A stretch of DNA of 64,000 nt from Streptacidiphilus fuscans (GCF_015690355.1 NZ_JADPRT010000008.1:308270-372269); one strand, 5' to 3'; positions 8,990 through 17,211 are shown, counted from the stretch's first letter. Numbers and translations: made by a program. Notes: generated from the sequence alone by a model not told the origin.

Positions 8990-9040
8990 GGGCAGCACCG
9001 TAGCGGCTGGGTGTGACAGCGCGGGCAGCCCGCCGTTCTG

Positions 9041-9056
9041 TTCGATTGTGATCGAA
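9041..9056. promoter_or_regulatory. Palindrome in the recD2/VOC divergent region
   Basis: TTCGATTGTGATCGAA is a perfect inverted repeat with 6-bp arms and a 4-nt spacer, in an AT-rich island about 50 bp upstream of the recD2 start. Position and symmetry suit an operator, but I cannot match it to a named regulator. Confidence 0.35.
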
Positions 9057-9105
9057 AACGACCGAATAAATTTCTTTGTGGCACCGCGCTCCCGACGCCC
9101 CGTTT

Positions 9106-9128
9106 TTGTCAGTGGTGCGCGGAAGACT
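9106..9128 (+). promoter_or_regulatory. RecA-NDp/PafBC-like promoter element upstream of the VOC gene
   Basis: TTGTCAGTG at 9106-9114 matches the -35 part of the actinobacterial SOS-independent DNA-damage promoter (TTGTCRGTG-N8-TANNNT) in all nine positions. Eight bases later comes AAGACT, a weak match to the -10 part. It reads toward the VOC gene, whose start is 80 bp downstream of the element. The divergent recD2 gene is not in the right orientation to use it. Confidence 0.4.
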
Positions 9129-9207
9129 GTGAAGCGGCCCACAAGCCAAGGGCTCCCACACACCAGGGTCCTCTTCCCTGGAGCCCATCTCCCCTGAGGA
9201 GCACAGC

Positions 9208-9978
9208 ATGCTGAGCACCGACTACACCCCGGGCACACCTCGCTGGATCGACCTCGGCACCCCGGACACCGCGGCCACCGCCGCCTTCTACACCTCCCTC
9301 TTCGGCTGGACGACCGAGGACGCCGGCCCGGACGCCGGTGGCTACGGGTTCTTCAGCAACGACGGCAAGCGCGTCGGCGGCTTCGGCCCGCTGATGGAGC
9401 CCGGCGCGACCTCCGCCTGGACGATCTACTTCGGCACCGACGACGCCGAGGCCACGGTCAAGGCCGTCGAGCAGGCCGGCGGCACGGTCCGTGTCCCGGC
9501 CTCGGACGTCATGTCCTTCGGCCGGATGGCCCAGTTCTCCGACGGCCAGGGCGCCAAGTTCGCCGTCTGGCAGCCGCTGCAGACCAAGGGCTTCGACGTC
9601 GTCAACGTCCCGGTCTCGGTCTCCTGGGCGGAGCTCCACACCGCCGACGCGGCGGCCGCGAAGACCTTCTACCGCGACGTCCTCGGCTGGAGCCTGGCCG
9701 ACCAGGACATGGGCGGCTTCACGTACACCGTCGCCTCCATGGGCAGCGAGGAGACCTCGTTCGGCGGCGTCATGGGCCACATGCCGGGCGAGACGGTCAC
9801 CTACTGGGTGCCCTACTTCGAGGTGGCCGACCCGGATGCCACCGCCGCCAAGGTCACCGAGCTCGGCGGCCGCGTGCTGCACGGCCCGGACACGCTGCCC
9901 GGCGTCGGCCGGATGGCCGCCTGCGCGGACCCGCACGGCGCGGTCTTCTCCATCATCAAGGGCGAGACCCCGAGCTGA
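9208..9978 (+). CDS. Two-domain VOC family protein
   Basis: A 256-residue protein with two vicinal-oxygen-chelate (glyoxalase/bleomycin-resistance/dioxygenase) domains: about 8-118 (PRWIDLGTPDTAATAAFY, beginning of the first) and about 135-250 (WAELHTADAAAAKTFYRDVL, beginning of the second). It resembles the duplicated cytosolic VOC proteins common in actinobacteria (CFP32/Rv0577-like). The enzymatic reaction is not predictable. The start is supported by GAGGAG 8 bp upstream. A damage-type promoter element lies upstream. Confidence 0.88.
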   Translation: MLSTDYTPGTPRWIDLGTPDTAATAAFYTSLFGWTTEDAGPDAGGYGFFSNDGKRVGGFGPLMEPGATSAWTIYFGTDDAEATVKAVEQAGGTVRVPASDVMSFGRMAQFSDGQGAKFAVWQPLQTKGFDVVNVPVSVSWAELHTADAAAAKTFYRDVLGWSLADQDMGGFTYTVASMGSEETSFGGVMGHMPGETVTYWVPYFEVADPDATAAKVTELGGRVLHGPDTLPGVGRMAACADPHGAVFSIIKGETPS

Positions 9979-10091
9979 CGCCCGTTCGGGCAGGCGGACC
10001 GGACCGCCGGGGCAGACCCGGAAGAACCTGACGCGGGACGCGGTTGAGACACTGCGTAGGAGTCTCGACCGCGTCCCACCGGAGGATCTTG

Positions 10092-10580
10092 ATGAGCCTG
10101 TACGACATCCCGCTGCACACCCTCGGCGGGGAGCCGACCAGCCTGGCCGCCTACGAGGGCAAGGCCGTGCTGCTGGTCAACGTCGCCTCCAAGTGCGGTC
10201 TGACGCCGCAGTACTCGGGCCTGGAGCGGCTGCAGCAGCAGTACGCGGAGCGGGGCTTCACGGTGCTCGGTGTGCCGTGCAACCAGTTCGGCGGCCAGGA
10301 GCCGGGCTCCGCCGAGGAGATCCAGACCTTCTGCTCGACCACCTACGGCGTCTCCTTCCCACTGCTGGAGAAGATCGACGTCAACGGCTCCGCACGCCAC
10401 CCGCTCTACACCGAGCTGACCGCGACCCCGGACGCCACGGGTGAGGCCGGCGACATCACCTGGAACTTCGAGAAGTTCCTGCTCTCGCCCAAGGGCGAGG
10501 TCGTGGGCCGCTTCCGCCCGCGCACCGAGCCGGAGGCGCCGGAGCTGGTGGCCGCCATCGAGGCGCAGCTGTCGGCCTGA
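10092..10580 (+). CDS. Glutathione peroxidase-family thiol peroxidase
   Basis: A 162-residue glutathione-peroxidase-fold protein that reduces peroxides. The active site uses Cys, not Sec, in NVASKCGLTPQ (about Cys36). The partner Gln is in CNQFGGQEP and the Trp/Asn in DITWNFEKFL, so the catalytic tetrad is complete. Actinomycetes lack glutathione, so the reductant is probably thioredoxin or mycothiol-linked (inference). The ATG at 10092 follows GGAGG at 10081; the in-frame GTG-type start at 10044 is less likely. Confidence 0.92.
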   Translation: MSLYDIPLHTLGGEPTSLAAYEGKAVLLVNVASKCGLTPQYSGLERLQQQYAERGFTVLGVPCNQFGGQEPGSAEEIQTFCSTTYGVSFPLLEKIDVNGSARHPLYTELTATPDATGEAGDITWNFEKFLLSPKGEVVGRFRPRTEPEAPELVAAIEAQLSA

Positions 10581-10636
10581 CATTCGTCAGCCTGACCGTC
10601 GTCGGGCCGCCCGGGTCCGCCGGTAGGGTGTCGATC

Positions 10637-11101
10637 ATGACCGACCTCACCTTCCGGCGGACCACCCGGGACGACCTTCCGGCGATCGTGGCCATGCTCG
10701 CCGCGGACTCGCTCGGCAGCGGACGGGAGAGCCCGGACGACCTGACGCCGTATCACGCCGCTTTCGAGCGCGTCGCCGCAGACCCGAACCAGCATCTGAT
10801 CGTCGCGGTCCGGGACGGCGAGGTCGTCGGGACGCTGCAGCTGTCGGTGATCCCGGGGCTGTCGCGCAAGGGCGCCACTCGGACGATCATCGAGGCGGTT
10901 CGTGTCCGCGGCGACCAGCGCGGCAGCGGCCTTGGCACGGCGCTGATGGAGCACGCCATCGCCGAGTCGCGACGCCTCGGCGCCGCACTGGTCCAGCTGA
11001 CCAGCGACCACACCCGCCAGGACGCCCACCGCTTCTACGAGCGGCTCGGCTTCGTGGGCTCGCACGTCGGCTTCAAGTTGCCCCTGGAACAGGTCGACTG
11101 A
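10637..11101 (+). CDS. GNAT-family N-acetyltransferase
   Basis: A 154-residue single GNAT domain that transfers an acetyl group from acetyl-CoA to an unknown amine. The acetyl-CoA-binding motif A is VRGDQRGSGLGTALMEHAI, with the R/Q-x-x-G-x-G/A pattern, around residues 93-111. The C-terminal ARFYERLGF-like element is HRFYERLGF. The ATG at 10637 (MTDLTFRR) is preferred over the GTG three codons upstream. It follows the peroxidase by 56 bp. Confidence 0.9.
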   Translation: MTDLTFRRTTRDDLPAIVAMLAADSLGSGRESPDDLTPYHAAFERVAADPNQHLIVAVRDGEVVGTLQLSVIPGLSRKGATRTIIEAVRVRGDQRGSGLGTALMEHAIAESRRLGAALVQLTSDHTRQDAHRFYERLGFVGSHVGFKLPLEQVD

Positions 11102-11145
11102 GCGATCGGCCCAGGGGGGCGACTGGCCCAGGGCGGGCGACCGGC

Positions 11146-11490
11146 TCAGGACGCCGCCTCGTCCTCGCTCTCCTCGTTGCGCTGGACCGTGCCGGGGGTG
11201 CCGTCTCCGCGCTGCCACTGCACCAGCAGCTCGTCCTTGGTGCCGAACCGGACCAGGTGCCGTCCGACGACGTCCTCCAGCCGGTCGAGGTGCTCCGTGT
11301 CGCCCTCAACGGCCAGGAGCAGGGAATCGGGCGTGGCCGTCATGGTGGCGGTACCGAAGCCGAAAGTGAGGGAACCGAGGCCGGTCTCCTCGTCCCAGTT
11401 CGTCTCGATCTTGCGTCCGAGATGGGCGGCGAGCTGTTTGGCGTAGCGATGCGGGCGGTCGGTGGCCACACGTGCTTGGGAACGAGGCAT
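11146..11490 (-). CDS. DUF2218 domain-containing protein
   Basis: A 114-residue protein matching DUF2218 over its whole length (ATDRPHRYAKQLAAHLGRK, then a WDEETGLGSL strand and an HLDRLEDVVGRHLVRFG helix). The biochemical function is unknown. In actinobacteria the family is often found near siderophore genes, which suggests a role in iron metabolism (inference). GGAGGG lies 5 bp upstream of the ATG. An iron-box-like palindrome sits 29 bp upstream, between this gene and the divergent MarR gene. Confidence 0.85.
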   Translation of the reverse strand: MPRSQARVATDRPHRYAKQLAAHLGRKIETNWDEETGLGSLTFGFGTATMTATPDSLLLAVEGDTEHLDRLEDVVGRHLVRFGTKDELLVQWQRGDGTPGTVQRNEESEDEAAS

Positions 11491-11518
11491 GGAACCCTCC
11501 AGGGAGAAGCCTTCACTA

Positions 11519-11532
11519 TTAGGCGAGCCTAA
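11519..11532. promoter_or_regulatory. Palindrome resembling a DtxR/IdeR-family iron box
   Basis: TTAGGCGAGCCTAA is a perfect inverted repeat (6-bp arms, 2-nt spacer). Extended to 19 bp it agrees with the DtxR consensus TTAGGTTAGCCTAACCTAA at 14 positions. It lies 29 bp upstream of the DUF2218 start. An iron-dependent DmdR/IdeR repressor is the first guess. A MarR-type operator (TTAG...CTAA) serving the divergent marR gene is the alternative. Confidence 0.5.
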
Positions 11533-11634
11533 CGCATAATGAGCTTAGCTCTCTATTTGTTCCCTGACCGCTCGGCCCGCAAGCGGACCCCGCACAGTCG
11601 ATATCCTGGCCTCCCCCTACGCAGGAGCCCTTCC

Positions 11635-12144
11635 GTGACCGCCGCCACCCCGTCCGCATCCGTGCCCGAGCCGATCCCCACCGAGGTCGAGCTGGCCGAC
11701 GCGATGATGCGCGCCAGCAAGCGGATGCGCCGGGCCACCTTCCACCGGCTCGCTCCGCACGGCCTGACGCCGTCACAGGGACGGGCGTTGGACACCCTCG
11801 CCTGGAGCGGCGGCCAGGGCATCCGGCTCAACCAGCTCGCCGAGCGCCTGCGGATCGCGCCCCGCTCGGCCACCACGGTGGTGGACGCGCTGGAGGCGGC
11901 CGGCCTGGTCACCCGCTCCCCCGACCCGGACGACCGCCGGGCCACCCTGCTCAAGCTGACCGAGTCCGGCGACGCCGCGGTGGCGCAGATCGCGGCCGTC
12001 CGCCGCGAGGTCGCCGAGGAGTTCTTCGGCCCGGTCAGCGCTGCGGACCGGGTGTCCCTGCTGCACCTGCTCCGAGTGGCCGAGGAGTCGTACGAGCTGG
12101 CCCATCCGCACCACCACGGCCCCCACGCCCATCCGCATCCCTGA
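11635..12144 (+). CDS. MarR-family transcriptional regulator with a His-rich tail
   Basis: A 169-residue winged-helix regulator. The recognition region is RLNQLAERLRIAPRSATTVV near 61-80, and the wing is RSPDPDDRRATLL. The last 13 residues (HPHHHGPHAHPHP) contain seven histidines, unusual for MarR proteins and possibly metal-binding. The GTG at 11635 has AGGAG 8 bp upstream; the ORF continues upstream, but those residues look non-coding. The 3' end overlaps the convergent EamA gene by 110 bp. It may control itself, DUF2218 or the EamA exporter. Confidence 0.88.
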   Translation: MTAATPSASVPEPIPTEVELADAMMRASKRMRRATFHRLAPHGLTPSQGRALDTLAWSGGQGIRLNQLAERLRIAPRSATTVVDALEAAGLVTRSPDPDDRRATLLKLTESGDAAVAQIAAVRREVAEEFFGPVSAADRVSLLHLLRVAEESYELAHPHHHGPHAHPHP

Positions 12145-13054
12145 CGGCCCCCTCCCCGGCTGCCGGGCCTCCGGTCCCTGCGACCCGGCGTCCACCGAAC
12201 GACGCGAGCGCGATCCCGGTGATCACCAGGACAGCGGCGACAGCCGCCAGCGGTGTGATCGCCTCGCCGCGCAGCAACCAGGCCGACGACATCCCGAACA
12301 CCGGTACCAGCAACGCGAACGGCGCTACCACCGAGGCGTCGTGATGCCGCAACAGATGTCCCCAGAGGCCGTAACCGACAAGCGTCGCGCCCCAGGCGAC
12401 GTAGAGCAGCGCGGCCACACCCGTCAGGCTGAAATGCCCGAGGGCCCGCAGATCCGTGTGGGCGCCCTCGGTCAGCACGGACAGCACTCCGAGCGGCAGC
12501 GGCGGCACCACACTGATCCAGACCATCCAGCGCAGCGCGTCAGGAGGCGCGGCCTTACGCGTGATGACGTTGGACAGCCCGAAGGCCGCAGCCGCGCCGA
12601 CGACCAGCGCGAACGCCCCGAGCGGCCCCGCGCCCCCGCGGTCCACCTGGTCGACGGCCGCCACCGCGATTCCCACCACCGCCACCGCCAGCCCGACGAG
12701 CCGCCGCCCGGTGAACCGCTCCCGCAGCAGCACTGCGGCAAACCCGGCCGTGAAGACCGCCTGCCCCTGCAGGACCAGGGAGCTGAGCCCGGCCGGCATG
12801 CCGGCACGCATGCCCTCGAAGAGCAGGCCGAACTGCAGGCCACCGAGCACCAGTCCGCCCGCAACCACCCAACGCCACGACACCCCCGGGCGCCCGACCA
12901 GGAACACGGCGGGCACCGCGGCGGCGACGAACCGGAGTGCGCAGAAGAACAGCGGCGGACAGTGCTCCAGCCCGGCGTCGATGGCGACGAAGCTGACTCC
13001 CCAGAGGGCGGCGACAAGGACGGCGAGTCCGAAATGGCGGGCGCTCAAGCTCAT
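12035..13054 (-). CDS. EamA-family (DMT superfamily) transporter
   Basis: A 339-residue drug/metabolite exporter with ten predicted membrane helices in two EamA repeats (about 8-135 and 145-285), starting with the typical LAVLVAALWGVSFVAI. The substrate is unknown; relatives export amino acids or small metabolites. The last 50 or so residues are Gly/Ala/Arg-rich and low-complexity, and this tail is what overlaps the 3' end of the convergent marR gene. The palindrome TTCAGCGTTACTGAA lies about 60 bp upstream of the start. Confidence 0.9.
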   Translation of the reverse strand: MSLSARHFGLAVLVAALWGVSFVAIDAGLEHCPPLFFCALRFVAAAVPAVFLVGRPGVSWRWVVAGGLVLGGLQFGLLFEGMRAGMPAGLSSLVLQGQAVFTAGFAAVLLRERFTGRRLVGLAVAVVGIAVAAVDQVDRGGAGPLGAFALVVGAAAAFGLSNVITRKAAPPDALRWMVWISVVPPLPLGVLSVLTEGAHTDLRALGHFSLTGVAALLYVAWGATLVGYGLWGHLLRHHDASVVAPFALLVPVFGMSSAWLLRGEAITPLAAVAAVLVITGIALASFGGRRVAGTGGPAAGEGAVRDADGRGGRGGADGPARTTPRPLGAGAAGTPGPQR

Positions 13055-13113
13055 GCAGCGAGCATGGCGCGAGCCGTCTCTTGAGCACCAGAAAAGAGTT
13101 CTTCAGCATTTTA

Positions 13114-13128
13114 TTCAGCGTTACTGAA
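13114..13128. promoter_or_regulatory. Palindrome upstream of the EamA transporter
   Basis: TTCAGCGTTACTGAA has 5-bp arms around a 5-nt spacer and contains a T-N11-A core, the usual LysR-type binding geometry. It lies in an AT-rich stretch 60-74 bp upstream of the minus-strand EamA start. A LysR gene lies 1 kb away, but nothing else links them. Confidence 0.3.
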
Positions 13129-13220
13129 CGATTCGGCGGAGCCGTCCAAATCCGACGGACCGTCACCCGGTTGACCAGCAGCGGTGGCGGTGGCGTCAGA
13201 TCACCCAAACCATCAGAAAC

Positions 13221-13982
13221 ATGACGCTCCGTTCGTTCACTGTCGTCGGCGCCCTGCTGGCGTTTCTTCTGCTGGGGCCCCAAGGCGGCCAGAACGCCGT
13301 TGCCGGAGCGCCCGACTCCACGCCCTTCGGCGGCTCGTCGCGGATCGGCGCCGTTTTCGGCTCCTCCCCCGGACGCCCCGACCACCACTTCTGCAGCGGA
13401 GCCGTGGTCGACAGCCCGACCCGCGACATCGTGGTCACCGCCGCGCACTGCGTGATCGGTCCCGGATCGGGACACGCCCGCGGCGGCCTCACCTTCGTTC
13501 CTGGCTACCACGACGGCCGACGCCCGTACGGGACCTGGTCGGTGGCGACCGTCGTCGCCGGCGCCGCCTGGACGCGGTACGGAAACCCGGACGAGGACGT
13601 CGCGTTCCTGATCCTCCGTCCGATCGGTCGGCACCGGATCGCGGACCTGACCGGCTCCGAGGCGCTCTCGTTCAACCCCCACCCCGGCACCCGCGCCGTC
13701 ACCGTCGGCTATCCGAGCAGGGGCGACCGCCCGGTCTACTGCGCGTCGACCCTCCTCCGCTTCGGCCCGCACCAGCTCGAGTTCGACTGCCCCGGGCTGC
13801 CCGGCGGCACCAGCGGCGGCCCGATGCTGGTCGGCACCGACTCCGGAGCTCGCGGCCGCGGCGCGGTGGCCGGCGTCATCGGCGGCTACCAGCAGGGCGG
13901 CGACACGGACGACGTGTCGTACTCCGCCTACTTCGGCCCCGCCATCGCCGCCGTCTACCGCGCTGCCCTGACCCACGGCTGA
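13221..13982 (+). CDS. Secreted trypsin-like serine protease
   Basis: A 253-residue chymotrypsin-fold peptidase. An N-terminal signal peptide (hydrophobic core VVGALLAFLLLG, probable cleavage after AVAGA near 30) indicates export. The catalytic triad is visible: His76 in VTAAHCV, Asp126 in DEDVAFL and Ser198 in GGTSGGPM. The cysteines at 58/77 and 174/190 are placed as disulphide pairs. Target proteins are unknown. It is monocistronic, with short GCATTCGGCGGG repeats just downstream. Confidence 0.92.
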   Translation: MTLRSFTVVGALLAFLLLGPQGGQNAVAGAPDSTPFGGSSRIGAVFGSSPGRPDHHFCSGAVVDSPTRDIVVTAAHCVIGPGSGHARGGLTFVPGYHDGRRPYGTWSVATVVAGAAWTRYGNPDEDVAFLILRPIGRHRIADLTGSEALSFNPHPGTRAVTVGYPSRGDRPVYCASTLLRFGPHQLEFDCPGLPGGTSGGPMLVGTDSGARGRGAVAGVIGGYQQGGDTDDVSYSAYFGPAIAAVYRAALTHG

Positions 13983-14115
13983 GTCTCGACCCACCTCGGC
14001 CCGAACCTCGGCCGAACCTCGGCGGGCATTCGGCGGGCATTCGGCGGGCCGACGGCATCCGGTGGGGCGACGGTGTCCGGTAGGGCGTCCGCCGTGCAGC
14101 GCCTAGGCTGCCCGC

Positions 14116-15108
14116 ATGATGGATCTCGGACGACTGCGCGCCCTCCACGCCGTGGCCGTGCACGGCTCCGTGGGCCGCGCCGCCGCCGCGCTCGGGTACA
14201 CGCCCTCGGCGATCTCCCAGCAGATCAGCAAGCTCGAACGGGAGACCAGGACCCCGCTGCTGGAGAAACGCGGCCGCGGCGTGGTCCTCACCGATGCCGC
14301 GCAGGAGCTGGCACAGACCGCGCAGGCGGTGCTCGCCCTGGTGGAGCAGGCGGAGGTCGGCCTGGAGGCGCGCCGCGGCGAGGTCACCGGGCGACTCTTC
14401 CTCGCCGCGTTCGCCACCGCCGCACGGGGCCTGCTGCCCACCGTCCTGGCCGACCTCTCCGCCGAGCACCCCGAGTTGGAGCTGCGGGTGCTGGAGAGCG
14501 ACCCCTATCTGATGGCCGAGCTGGTCGCGCGTGGTGAGATCGACCTCGCGGTGGTGCAGGACTGGCCCAACACGCCGCTGGCAACGCCGGAAGGCGTCTG
14601 TCGTCGGCGCCTGGGCGAGGACCCGGTCGATGTCGTGCTGCCTGCCGACCATCCGCTCGCCGCGCGTGAGGTGCTGACGGTCGAGGAGCTGAAGGGACAG
14701 CGTTGGGTCAACACACCGCCCGGCACCATCTGCCACGACTGGCTGCTCCAGACGCTGCGCGAAGCGGGCGAGGATCCGGACACCCGGTTCCAGGCAACGG
14801 AGTTCGACACCCAGATCGCGCTGATCCGCGCGGGCCTCTGCATCGGACTGGTGCCGCGTCTCGGCCGGGCGCCGCTGCCCGCCGGCGTGGTCGCCCGGCC
14901 TATCGTGCCGGAGCCGGTCCGACGCGTCTCGGTGCTCTGGCGCGAGCATGCGACGCGTCGTCCCGCGATCGCGGCAGCGCTCGCCGCCCTGCATCGCCAC
15001 TGGCCGCAGCGCTCGGCCGCCCCCGAACCGGAGTGCTCGCCCGCGTCGGCCACCGCACCCGCTGCGGCCCGGGAGGCGAAGCACCACCGCTCAGGGAGCG
15101 GCCGATGA
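14116..15108 (+). CDS. LysR-family transcriptional regulator
   Basis: A 330-residue LTTR. The N-terminal winged helix-turn-helix covers 1-60 (GSVGRAAAALGYTPSAISQQISKLE). The effector-binding domain covers about 90-300 and contains the VLPADHPLA strand typical of the family. The target and inducer are unknown; there is no divergent partner gene at a typical distance. ATG codons occur at both 14116 and 14119, and either could be the start. Confidence 0.92.
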   Translation: MMDLGRLRALHAVAVHGSVGRAAAALGYTPSAISQQISKLERETRTPLLEKRGRGVVLTDAAQELAQTAQAVLALVEQAEVGLEARRGEVTGRLFLAAFATAARGLLPTVLADLSAEHPELELRVLESDPYLMAELVARGEIDLAVVQDWPNTPLATPEGVCRRRLGEDPVDVVLPADHPLAAREVLTVEELKGQRWVNTPPGTICHDWLLQTLREAGEDPDTRFQATEFDTQIALIRAGLCIGLVPRLGRAPLPAGVVARPIVPEPVRRVSVLWREHATRRPAIAAALAALHRHWPQRSAAPEPECSPASATAPAAAREAKHHRSGSGR

Positions 15109-15380
15109 TGACGGACCGACGGGTTCGCACACCTCGATCGGGGAGCCGGTACGGCCGAGGGCGGCGGCGCCCTGCCCAGTCGCCGCCGCCCTCTCGGGCC
15201 CACCCTCGGCGCCCTGCCTTCCATCCTCACTGACGACCAGTCGGACCGCGCGTCGGAACCGCGCACGTTGCGCCGCACGGGTGGGACCAGAGAGGCTCAG
15301 ACCCGAGGTGATGAACCAGCGGGACGGCAAACGCGGACAAAAGAGCAACAAAGCACCATGATGCGGGCGAAGAGGTACAG

Positions 15381-16658
15381 GTGACGACAGAACACCGGCC
15401 GACTGAAGGGCGGCAGGCAACACACGGACCAGTGCGGGACGAACTCGACAACGAGCGTCCCGTGCATCCCCTTATCCGGCGGGTGCGGGCTGCGTACTCT
15501 GGCCTCGGGCGAGCGCCGCGTTGGGGCATGGGGGCGTCGATGCACGTCGTTGCCGGGAATCCGGAGCCAGGGAATCCAGACGAGCCAGGTGCACCAGGAG
15601 AGCCGCCGCAGCGGGCTCAGGAGTCGGGACGAGGGCTGGGGCCAAGGCCGGAGCCGGAGCCGGAGCCGGGGTCAGAGTCAGGGCGCGAGCTGGAGCCGGA
15701 GCCGGGGTCAGAGTCAGGGCGCGAGCTGGAGCCGGAGCCGGAGCATCGGCTGACGGGACCTGCCGGGGCGTACGCGCGGGCGCGAAGGATGCCGACCCTG
15801 CTCGCCACCGCGCTCCCGCTGAGTGCTCTGGGCCGCCTCAGTGTTCTGGGGCGACTGGCGCTGATCGTCCCGGTGCTCGGCCTGCTGCTGGGGGTCGTCC
15901 TCAGTGCGTGCGCCGGCGGCCCCGCCGAACCGCCTTCCGAGGCACGCCCGGGAACGGTGGACGTGACCCTGGTCCCCGGCCCGCCTGGCGCCGCCAACAG
16001 CGGATCGCAGGCCACCCCGTCCGCGTCGACCTCCGGCGGCGCGAGCCCCACGGGGACGGCGCACCCGCCCGCCTATGCGCCGCAGACCCCGACCGACTCG
16101 GACGGCACCGCTGGTGCCTCCGGCTCGGCCACGGAGACGCTCCCGGTCGGCAGTTGCGTCGGTACGAGCGCCGATCACTACGCACCGGTCGCCTGCACTT
16201 CGTCGGCGGCCTACGCCCGCGTCATCGCCCGTCTGCCACGTGGCGACGCCAGCGGCAGCTCGGTCAGCTCGGGGACGGCGACCAGTTCGCCCTCGTCGAC
16301 CGCATGCCCGGCCGACACCGACTTCGTCCTCGGCCTGACCAAGGTCGACGCGGCGCATCCGCAGGGTGTCGACGCGGGCATCGCCTGCCTCCGCCTGTTG
16401 CAGGGACCGCACCCCGGCGATCCGGGTGGCGGCGCGAGCGGCTGGCTGTTGCCCGGCGACTGCCTCTACAACGCCGGCGGGAACCAGTTGCAGGCGATCC
16501 CCTGCCTCGGCGACGTCGACGGGCACCACGCGCAGTTCCGCATCACGCTGCTGGTCTCCGCTCCGAGCGCCTGCCCGCTGGGGACCGAGCAGACAATCGC
16601 GCTGCGTAACCCTGGCCAGGGCACGCAGTACGGCTGCCTGGTGGACGTGCTCCTCTGA
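15381..16658 (+). CDS. LppU/SCO3897-like envelope protein with repeat-rich N-terminus
   Basis: A 425-residue ORF. Residues 1-136 are hydrophilic and contain Glu-Pro repeats encoded by 36-bp tandem repeats. A hydrophobic segment ending in VVLSAC (Cys177) follows, then a Ser/Thr/Pro-rich linker and a C-terminal domain with paired cysteines (VGSCVG, VACTSS, GIACL, GDCLY, IPCL, YGCL). The C-terminal pattern resembles the LppU/SCO3897 family of actinobacterial lipoproteins (moderate certainty). The start is uncertain. The GTG at 15381 has AAGAGG upstream. The ATG at 15789 would give a normal signal peptide with an LSAC lipobox. Confidence 0.7.
   Translation: MTTEHRPTEGRQATHGPVRDELDNERPVHPLIRRVRAAYSGLGRAPRWGMGASMHVVAGNPEPGNPDEPGAPGEPPQRAQESGRGLGPRPEPEPEPGSESGRELEPEPGSESGRELEPEPEHRLTGPAGAYARARRMPTLLATALPLSALGRLSVLGRLALIVPVLGLLLGVVLSACAGGPAEPPSEARPGTVDVTLVPGPPGAANSGSQATPSASTSGGASPTGTAHPPAYAPQTPTDSDGTAGASGSATETLPVGSCVGTSADHYAPVACTSSAAYARVIARLPRGDASGSSVSSGTATSSPSSTACPADTDFVLGLTKVDAAHPQGVDAGIACLRLLQGPHPGDPGGGASGWLLPGDCLYNAGGNQLQAIPCLGDVDGHHAQFRITLLVSAPSACPLGTEQTIALRNPGQGTQYGCLVDVLL
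15665..15736 (+). repeat. Two perfect 36-bp tandem repeats with flanking GCCGGA hexamers
   Basis: The 36-bp unit at 15665-15700 is repeated exactly at 15701-15736. Further GCCGGA hexamers lie on both sides (from about 15649 and to 15748). In the ORF frame each unit encodes a 12-residue segment of the type PGSESGRELEPE. The length is a multiple of three, so slippage would change repeat number without breaking the frame. Confidence 0.9.
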
Positions 16659-16761
16659 CGCTGCGTCGGCTGCCCGCGGACGGGCGTGCGAGGCGAGGCG
16701 TATGAGGAACGGCGCGGCGCGCGAGGAATGGCGTGTCAACGACGGGGGTCGGGCCGCGCGG

Positions 16762-17211
16762 TCAGCGCTCGTCCGCCTCCGAGTAGACCTGCCACAGCGA
16801 GGGCGTCCCCCCCGACACCCAGCCCCGGCCGATGGAAGTGACGTCCAACTCCCGTCCGCTCGCCAGGCGGACGAAGGGGCGGCCGTCCGCGAGCAGGTCC
16901 CAGGCGGCGCCCGTGATCGAGCCGACGATCACGGAGCCGAGGTAGAGCCCGGCGTCATGGGCGAACTCGGCCACCTCCTGCGGGTCCTCCCACTCGCGCC
17001 AGACCGGTGGCAGCAGGTCCAGCGCGGAGAGCGACTCGGGAGTGTCGTCCAGCGTCAGCCCCGCGTCCTCGGCGCGTGCCCGCAGCAGCGCGCACTCGCC
17101 GAGCATCGCGGCCAAGGTCGCCGGGTCGCCGACACCGTCGGGATAGCGCGCGACCTTCGCCGCAGCCGCATCCCGACGTGGGCGCCATCGGTCCAGAAAA
17201 GGGATCCCCAT
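16762..17211 (-). CDS. DUF6278-family protein
   Basis: A 149-residue protein that I recognise as the streptomycete DUF6278 type (MGIPFLDRW start; LGECALLRARAEDAG helix; DAGLYLGSVIVG and WDLLADGRPFVRLASGRELDV strands). Function unknown. It is soluble, without signal or membrane segments. The ATG at 17211 fits the family start. The gene is convergent with the LppU-like gene. Confidence 0.75.
   Translation of the reverse strand: MGIPFLDRWRPRRDAAAAKVARYPDGVGDPATLAAMLGECALLRARAEDAGLTLDDTPESLSALDLLPPVWREWEDPQEVAEFAHDAGLYLGSVIVGSITGAAWDLLADGRPFVRLASGRELDVTSIGRGWVSGGTPSLWQVYSEADER

Noticed and set aside
6983..9016. 677-codon plus-strand frame over recD2
   Set aside because: It is antisense to the clear RecD2 helicase with all its SF1 motifs.
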